A stretch of 64,000 bases of DNA from Lachnospiraceae bacterium UBA7026 (GTDB taxonomy: Bacteria > Bacillota > Clostridia > Lachnospirales > Lachnospiraceae): the NCBI GenBank assembly GCA_002494165.1, contig DLBH01000054.1, positions 49,452 to 113,451 of the forward strand, written 5' to 3'. This document shows, piece by piece, positions 59,251 through 64,000 of this stretch (positions are counted from its first letter, which is position 1; each line of letters begins with the position of its first letter). The notes beneath the pieces are model-generated. The model had not been told where the DNA came from, ran no database searches, and saw only the letters and a list, made by a program, of their open reading frames with translations. The translations under genes were made by a program, and so were the position numbers.

Positions 59251-60765
59251 ATGAAGAATTACTTAATTGGTATTGACGCGGGAAATACGTCCAGCAAGGT
59301 GGTTATTTTTGATGAGTATGGTAATATCATTTCTTCGGCAGCCACACCAAGCATGCGCTTCGAGCGCCGGGGGGAAGGCTTTGAAGAATTCGATGTGGAT
59401 GAGCTCTGGAAGCTGATCATCCGCTGTATCAGAGAGGCGGTTGTGAATTCAGACATACCGGCTTCCGCCATCAAGGGAATCGGTGTCACTTCCTTTGGCA
59501 ATGGCCTCGTGTTTGTAGGAAAGAACGGGGAGACGATCGCTCCCGGCTGCTTCTCCCAGGATTACCGGGCCAATGACATCATAGCCATGTACCAGGAGGA
59601 GGGAACCTACGATAAGATCAATGATATCGTCAAGGGCACCCTCTTTGCCGGAGAGCCGGGACCCATCCTGCGCTGGTACAAGGAACATGAGCGGACTACT
59701 TATGATAAGATCGGCGGCGTCATGATGTTCAAGGATTATATCATGTTCAAGCTGACCGGCGAGCTGGCCACAGACCTCAACTGTTTCGGCGGGTCCTTCA
59801 TGTTTGATTTAGAGACCATGGATTATTCCGATGAACTTTTTAAACTTTACGGGATTGAGGAGCTGAAAGATGCCATGCCCAAGCTGGCCAGTACTCCGAC
59901 AGAGATTATCGGCCGGGTTACCCCGGAGGTGGCTGAGCTGACAGGACTGGCAGAGGGAACACCGGTTGTGGCCGGTATGATGGATATTCTGGCCTGCCTG
60001 GTGGGCTCGGGAGCTACCGGTGATGAGGTTTACACGGCAGTGGCAGGGTCCTGGTGTATCAATGAGACCCATTCTGATCGGATCATCCCCAATGCTTCTT
60101 CCAACATGCCCTATCTTTTTAAGGGCCAGTACCTGAACTGCTCCTACACAGGAGCATCAGGCTCCAACTATGAGTGGTTCAGCCAGAATCTGGCCGACAA
60201 GGCCAGGATTGAGGCAGAGAAAAGAGATGTGTCCTTCTTCACTGTCCTCGACGAGTATATCGCCAGCGTCAAGCCGGAAAAAGCCAAGGTGATGTTCAGT
60301 CCCTTCGTGGCCCAGCCCAGTATCCATGTGAATGCCAAAGCTAACTTTATGAATATAGACCAGGGTACCACATATGCTGATCTTTGCTATGCTGTGGCTG
60401 AAGGTTGTGCCTACATCCACAAGTACCATGTGGACTTCCTGAAAAATGCCGGTCTGCCCTTAAAGGAGATCCGGCTTACCGGTGGAACGGCCAGGAGTAA
60501 AGTCTGGAACCAGATCTTTGCTAATGTGCTCCAGGTTCCCATCGTGGGTGTTGACTGTGAGGAGACCGGTGCCCTTGGTTCGGCCATAGCGGCAGGAATC
60601 GGTGCCGGCGTGTACGGCAGCTATGAGGAAGCCTTTGAAAAGGCGGTGAAGACCCTGCCTCCGGTTATGCCGGATGTGACCACCTTCCCGGTTTACGACA
60701 GGAGATATGCCGAGTGGACAAAGCTTAATGAGATCTTAAAGCTCTACTGGGACAGCAAAAAATAA
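59251..60765 (+). CDS. FGGY-family carbohydrate kinase
   Basis: A 504-residue sugar kinase. The N-terminal ATPase lobe starts IGIDAGNTSSKVVIFD; the FGGY signatures appear as MFKDYIMFKLTGELATDLN and LTGGTARSKVWNQIFANVL. Overall it is closest in feel to the L-xylulose/erythritol kinase branch, which phosphorylates ketoses or polyols taken up by the cell. No transporter is adjacent. The gene has AAAGGTGG before its ATG and lies 210 bp after the SDR gene. Confidence 0.87.
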   Translation: MKNYLIGIDAGNTSSKVVIFDEYGNIISSAATPSMRFERRGEGFEEFDVDELWKLIIRCIREAVVNSDIPASAIKGIGVTSFGNGLVFVGKNGETIAPGCFSQDYRANDIIAMYQEEGTYDKINDIVKGTLFAGEPGPILRWYKEHERTTYDKIGGVMMFKDYIMFKLTGELATDLNCFGGSFMFDLETMDYSDELFKLYGIEELKDAMPKLASTPTEIIGRVTPEVAELTGLAEGTPVVAGMMDILACLVGSGATGDEVYTAVAGSWCINETHSDRIIPNASSNMPYLFKGQYLNCSYTGASGSNYEWFSQNLADKARIEAEKRDVSFFTVLDEYIASVKPEKAKVMFSPFVAQPSIHVNAKANFMNIDQGTTYADLCYAVAEGCAYIHKYHVDFLKNAGLPLKEIRLTGGTARSKVWNQIFANVLQVPIVGVDCEETGALGSAIAAGIGAGVYGSYEEAFEKAVKTLPPVMPDVTTFPVYDRRYAEWTKLNEILKLYWDSKK

Positions 60766-60805
60766 GATTCCGGAAAATGAATTTTGGAAAAATATAATAA
60801 TATGA

Positions 60806-60850
60806 GAAAAATATCCTCTGCCGGTGAATTGCCTGGCAGAGGATATTTTT
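60806..60850. terminator. Bidirectional terminator
   Basis: AAAAATATCCTCTGCC and GGCAGAGGATATTTTT form a near-perfect stem between the convergent kinase and zinc-ribbon genes. Confidence 0.9.
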
Positions 60851-60881
60851 GTTAGTATATGATAATATTCCGGCAACTGCA

Positions 60882-61913
60882 TTACTTTGCCGCCGGTTCC
60901 TGGTCCTGCTGCAGAATGTCGGATGGCACGCCGTAAAAACTGTAGATCAGCTCCTGGTCGAAGGAGTCTATGGTCCACTTCCCATCCTTGAACTTAAAGA
61001 CGATGTCCGCGGTTGTTGTCTTCCGGGGGGCATCATCCTTCACCTGCCTGTACCAGTCTATAAGCATTTTTGTGAAGTCTGAGACCAGGTTCGATGAGGA
61101 CTGGCTGCCGTCCTGGGAATCACTGCTTTTGGAACCGCTGTCCTGGGAGCCTTTATCCTGGGAATCACTGCTCTTGGAGCCACTGCCCTGGGAGCCTTTA
61201 TCCTGGGAATCACTGCTCTTGGAGCCGCTGTCCTGGGAGCTGTTGTCCTGGTTGGCCCCATCACTTTGGTCGCCGGAGCCCAGGTATTTATTAAAGAGTC
61301 CGGAAAGGATTCCGGCCAGATTATCCGGGTCATAGAGGTCGGCGATATCTTTTTTAGCCTGGTCAACGATCAGCTGGGGAAGCTTGGAGAAATCCGCGTT
61401 GGAACTGGTGACCCTGACGGTGCACTGGTTCCACTTGGTCTCTGAGCTTATGATCTCATAGCTGGCATCGGAGACCAGTTCATCGAAGAGCGGGTCATAG
61501 TCGATGTCGAGGGAATCAAAATCCACCAGGGAGGAGAAGGCGCTGTTCTCAAAGACTTCCTTGATCTTGTCCCTGATTACCTTTTTCAGGTCCGGGTCCA
61601 CAGGCATCTGTTCAGGATGGTACTTCTCTTCAATATTGGACAGGTCCATGGCCTTAAGGCCTTTAAAGAGTTCCCTGGTGAAGGTGAGACACTCCTTTTC
61701 AACTCTGTCGATATAATAACGGTAACCCAGAAGAGATCCGCAGGCCAGTAATATAAGAAGAATCATGATGACCAGAGGCCATCTCTTTTTGCGGGGTTTC
61801 CCGGCTGAGCCGCTGTCGAGAGGTTTGTAAGCTGCGTCGGTCAGGGGGCTGCCGCAGTTCTTGCAGACGGATGCCTGGTCAGGGTTTTCGGTGTGACATT
61901 TTGGACATTTCAT
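60882..61913 (-). CDS. Zinc-ribbon single-pass membrane protein with Ser/Asp/Gln repeats
   Basis: A 343-residue protein of unknown function. The N-terminus is a zinc ribbon (CPKCHTENPDQASVCKNCG), then a basic patch and one membrane helix (about 44-63). The outside part has alpha/beta character (residues 65-215), a Ser/Asp/Gln/Lys/Gly linker with three 15-residue repeats (about 223-268), and a C-terminal piece (SDFTKMLIDWYRQVKDDAP, IVFKFKDGKWTIDSF) like NTF2/DUF4878-type lipoprotein domains. Predicted topology: zinc ribbon inside, repeats outside. AAGGAGG precedes the ATG. Confidence 0.78.
   Translation of the reverse strand: MKCPKCHTENPDQASVCKNCGSPLTDAAYKPLDSGSAGKPRKKRWPLVIMILLILLACGSLLGYRYYIDRVEKECLTFTRELFKGLKAMDLSNIEEKYHPEQMPVDPDLKKVIRDKIKEVFENSAFSSLVDFDSLDIDYDPLFDELVSDASYEIISSETKWNQCTVRVTSSNADFSKLPQLIVDQAKKDIADLYDPDNLAGILSGLFNKYLGSGDQSDGANQDNSSQDSGSKSSDSQDKGSQGSGSKSSDSQDKGSQDSGSKSSDSQDGSQSSSNLVSDFTKMLIDWYRQVKDDAPRKTTTADIVFKFKDGKWTIDSFDQELIYSFYGVPSDILQQDQEPAAK
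61111..61245. repeat. 45 bp coding tandem repeat, three units
   Basis: Copies begin at 61111, 61156 and 61201 on the + strand (TCCTGGGAATCACTGCT). On the coding strand each unit gives a (D/G)SGSKSSDSQDKGSQ-type 15-residue repeat. Confidence 0.9.
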
Positions 61914-62118
61914 AAAAGGCCTCCTTGTTCATCTGTCATAGGGCCGGATCCGCCGGGGCGGCAGTTTTTTTATTCTGTATTTGAGTATAATTAGTAAAAA
62001 CACCCATGTCAAGGCGGAGGATTTACGGAAAATAGTGAGGGGAAATGTTTGGGATCGATTCTTGTTGTATGTAAAAGGTAAGTATATTTTCTTTTTAAAA
62101 ATATTTCTTGATTTGTTG

Positions 62119-62148
62119 TTGTTAGAAAGAATGGAAAAGTAGTATAAT
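62119..62148 (+). promoter_or_regulatory. Promoter of the AI-2E family gene
   Basis: TTGTTA (62119-62124), an 18-bp spacer and TATAAT (62143-62148), about 38 bp before the ATG. Confidence 0.6.
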
Positions 62149-62186
62149 GTATCTGATATTCAGTTTTGGAGGAACAGACATTAACC

Positions 62187-63377
62187 ATGAAAGAAAAACA
62201 GAAGTCAGAAAAAAAGGACTATATATCCTTTAGGGATGCTTTTTTCCGGGGGATGACAGAGCTGATTGTCATCAGTCTGGCTGTACTTTTTTTCTTTTTC
62301 ATTTACAAGATTGATGTAATATTTGCCATTATTCAAAAGATAGTCAGGATCCTCATGCCTGTGATTGTGGGGGCTGTCATTGCCTATCTGCTGAATCCGG
62401 TCGACGATTATTTTGAGGGGATTTACCTCAAGTATTTCGGCCATTATTTCAAGACGGAGAAAAGAAAGAAGAAGTATATCAAAATTGCCGGAGTGGCCAC
62501 GGCCATACTTCTGTTTCTGATTATCCTTTTTATGTTATTTTACCTTGTCGTTCCACAGATTTATTATAATACCAGGAACCTGATCGTGGCTCTGCCGGGC
62601 CAGATGAGAGACCTGATGGAGTGGATCACGGCAAAGATGGCCGATGACACTCAGCTGAATTCTGTGATCACAAGGTTTTACCAGGAGGCCATGAATTTCC
62701 TGTCCACCTGGGTGAAGACGGATATGCTGGACCAGCTATATCTGGTGATTGACGGGGTTCTCGGTGCAGTGAATGTCGTGGCAGAGTTTTTCATCGGCAT
62801 TATCATAGCGGTCTATCTGATGATGGGCAGGGAGAACTTTAAAAGAGAGGGCAAGAAAGTAATCTACGCCTTTCTCAATGATGAGCACGCCGGTATGCTG
62901 ATCGGTCTGCTCAAGGAATGTAACAGGATCTTCGGCGGCTTTATCAATGGTAAGCTGCTGGATTCCCTGATTATAGGAATCCTCTGTTTCATCGGTGTAT
63001 CTCTTTTGAATATGCCCTACTCCGTCCTGGTTGCGGTGATTATCGGAGTGACCAATGTCATTCCCTTCTTCGGTCCCTATATCGGTGCCATACCAAGCAC
63101 TATCCTTATCATGCTGGACAGTCCTTCCAAGGGCCTGATTTTTCTTGTGTTTATCCTGATTCTCCAGCAGTTTGACGGAAATATACTGGGACCCAAGATC
63201 CTGGGGGATTCCATCGGTTTATCTCCCTTCTGGATCGTTTTTGCCATCCTCCTGGGAGGAGGTCTGTTCGGCGTAGTGGGTATGCTGTTCGGCGTACCTG
63301 TGTTTGCCGTATTCTACTATCTGATCACGAGCTTTATCAATTACCGCCTTGCAAAAAAAGACAAGGTAATTGATTGA
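62187..63377 (+). CDS. AI-2E family transporter (PerM-like)
   Basis: A 396-residue integral membrane protein. About eight hydrophobic helices; the family pattern is seen in IFGGFINGKLLDSLIIGILC, GVTNVIPFFGPYIGAIPS, QQFDGNILGPKILGDSIGL and WIVFAILLGGGLFGVVGML. Despite the name, few members transport autoinducer-2; others move Na+ or unknown solutes, so the substrate is open. I choose ATG 62187; the frame extends to a TTG at 62166 that overlaps the GGAGG site. Its end overlaps the fruK promoter. Confidence 0.88.
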   Translation: MKEKQKSEKKDYISFRDAFFRGMTELIVISLAVLFFFFIYKIDVIFAIIQKIVRILMPVIVGAVIAYLLNPVDDYFEGIYLKYFGHYFKTEKRKKKYIKIAGVATAILLFLIILFMLFYLVVPQIYYNTRNLIVALPGQMRDLMEWITAKMADDTQLNSVITRFYQEAMNFLSTWVKTDMLDQLYLVIDGVLGAVNVVAEFFIGIIIAVYLMMGRENFKREGKKVIYAFLNDEHAGMLIGLLKECNRIFGGFINGKLLDSLIIGILCFIGVSLLNMPYSVLVAVIIGVTNVIPFFGPYIGAIPSTILIMLDSPSKGLIFLVFILILQQFDGNILGPKILGDSIGLSPFWIVFAILLGGGLFGVVGMLFGVPVFAVFYYLITSFINYRLAKKDKVID

Positions 63378-63406
63378 CATAGCTGAATTGACTGTTGTAT
63401 AGTCAA
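63374..63406 (+). promoter_or_regulatory. fruK promoter with overlapping palindromic operator
   Basis: TTGACA (63374-63379), an 18-bp spacer and TATAGT (63398-63403). TTGACT (63388-63393) and AGTCAA (63401-63406), separated by 7 bp, form an exact inverted repeat over the -10 box, fitting a repressor such as FruR of the DeoR family. Confidence 0.6.
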
Positions 63407-63452
63407 ACCAAGTTAAATAATGCTGATCATTTTAACAAAGGAGGAGATTACT

Positions 63453-64000
63453 ATGATCTACACAGTGACTTTTAATCCGGCATTGGATTACATTGTGTTT
63501 TTGGATGGCATGGCTCTGGGAGAGGTGAACCGTGCGACCCGGGAACTGATATTCTATGGTGGAAAGGGCATCAATGTTTCCACTGTTCTGAATATGCTCG
63601 GGATGGAGACGACAGCACTGGGCTTCACCGCCGGATTTACCGGAAGAGCCCTTGAAGAGGGAGTGGCTTCCCTGGGCATCAAGGCTGACTTTATCCGGCT
63701 TCCGGAAGGGAACACCCGTATCAATGTCAAGGTAAAGCACGGGGATGAGACAGAGATCAACGGACAGGGTCCGGTGATTACTGATGAGGCCCTCAATGCA
63801 CTCTATACCAAGCTTGATACACTTACAAGTGATGATGTTCTTGTTCTGGCCGGAAGTATCCCCAACACACTGCCGGACGACGTATACGAGAGAATCATGG
63901 CAAGACTGGAGCCTAAGGGCATCCGGATCGCCGTTGACGCTACCAAGGACCTTCTTCTCAATGTACTCAAGTACCACCCCTTCCTGATCAAGCCCAACAA
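63453..64000 (+). CDS. fruK: 1-phosphofructokinase, 5' part
   Basis: A PfkB-family kinase cut by the window edge after about 182 codons. It begins MIYTVTFNPALDYIVFLDGM and has YGGKGINVSTVLNMLG, GFTAGFTGRALEEGV and VLAGSIPNTLP, typical of FruK, which phosphorylates fructose-1-phosphate after PTS uptake. Related LacC/tagatose-6-phosphate kinases share these motifs. AAAGGAGG lies before the ATG. A fructose PTS gene would be expected just beyond the edge. Confidence 0.85.
   Translation, partial: MIYTVTFNPALDYIVFLDGMALGEVNRATRELIFYGGKGINVSTVLNMLGMETTALGFTAGFTGRALEEGVASLGIKADFIRLPEGNTRINVKVKHGDETEINGQGPVITDEALNALYTKLDTLTSDDVLVLAGSIPNTLPDDVYERIMARLEPKGIRIAVDATKDLLLNVLKYHPFLIKPN

Noticed and set aside
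62187-63377. Autoinducer-2 exporter
   Set aside because: The family name does not establish function; no luxS or lsr gene is nearby and most members have other substrates.
1-64000. tRNA, rRNA, prophage or integrative element
   Set aside because: No tRNA or rRNA sequence was recognised, and there are no integrase, transposase, phage structural or conjugation genes; gene content is core metabolism.

Overview
The window looks like a chromosome segment of a Bacillota anaerobe, most probably Clostridia of the Lachnospiraceae type. Pointers are strong AGGAGG-type ribosome binding sites with occasional GTG starts, TTGACA/TATAAT promoters, the hprK - ROK glucokinase - murB - whiA - crh neighbourhood, dnaE next to pfkA, an AbrB-type regulator, CDP-glycerol teichoic-acid chemistry and FruK sugar metabolism. 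By eye, GC content of genes is near half and spacers are AT-rich. No rRNA, tRNA, prophage, insertion sequence or CRISPR array was recognised.

Layout. 1-4.7 kb: 3' end of a secreted PPIC foldase, repeat-rich spacers, a DUF3783 protein, a CBS-domain protein overlapping an RsmF-like rRNA methyltransferase. 4.8-10.9 kb: two tandem, very large MscS-family channels with Cache-like extracellular sensors. 11.2-14.5 kb: a minus-strand operon of a class II aldolase and a fused MtnK-MtnA protein, probably salvage of 5-deoxyribose or methylthioribose phosphates. 14.6-16.3 kb: a membrane-anchored Mrr-like nuclease, then about 0.75 kb with a consensus promoter, no ORF and a strong terminator, read here as a large structured RNA. 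16.3-24 kb: GNAT, methyltransferase plus remnant, M17 aminopeptidase, citrate synthase, MarR, MazG. 24-30.3 kb: cell-surface block with a C39-like peptidase, a TagF-like transferase, rmlA-rmlB-rmlD and an AbrB-type regulator. 30.6-41 kb: DUF4203 membrane protein, GH13 enzyme, glmS, double-Nudix fusion, HAD phosphatase, cyclophilin, HPr-like protein, DeoR regulator. 41-51.4 kb: dnaE, pfkA, Fe-ADH, rpe, Mrp ATPase, ftsH. 51.5-58 kb: uvrC, hprK, ROK kinase, murB, whiA, crh. 58-64 kb: SDR, FGGY kinase, zinc-ribbon membrane protein, AI-2E family transporter and the start of fruK.

How genes work together. Envelope building runs through glmS, murB, the rml genes and the TagF-like enzyme. Carbon control is represented by HprK and two HPr-like proteins that keep the regulatory serine region but lack the phosphocarrier histidine. 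Glycolysis and sugar entry are covered by pfkA, the ROK kinase, rpe, fruK and an FGGY kinase. NudC/NudL-like domains, MazG and the aldolase/MtnA pair clear damaged or dead-end metabolites.

Two features stand out at the DNA level. Spacers, and several protein linkers, carry tandem repeats whose units differ at every locus; three of these duplications run across a stop codon. A separate nested-palindrome element occurs three times, and one copy forms the centre of a 280-bp imperfect inverted repeat that fills the spacer between two convergent genes.
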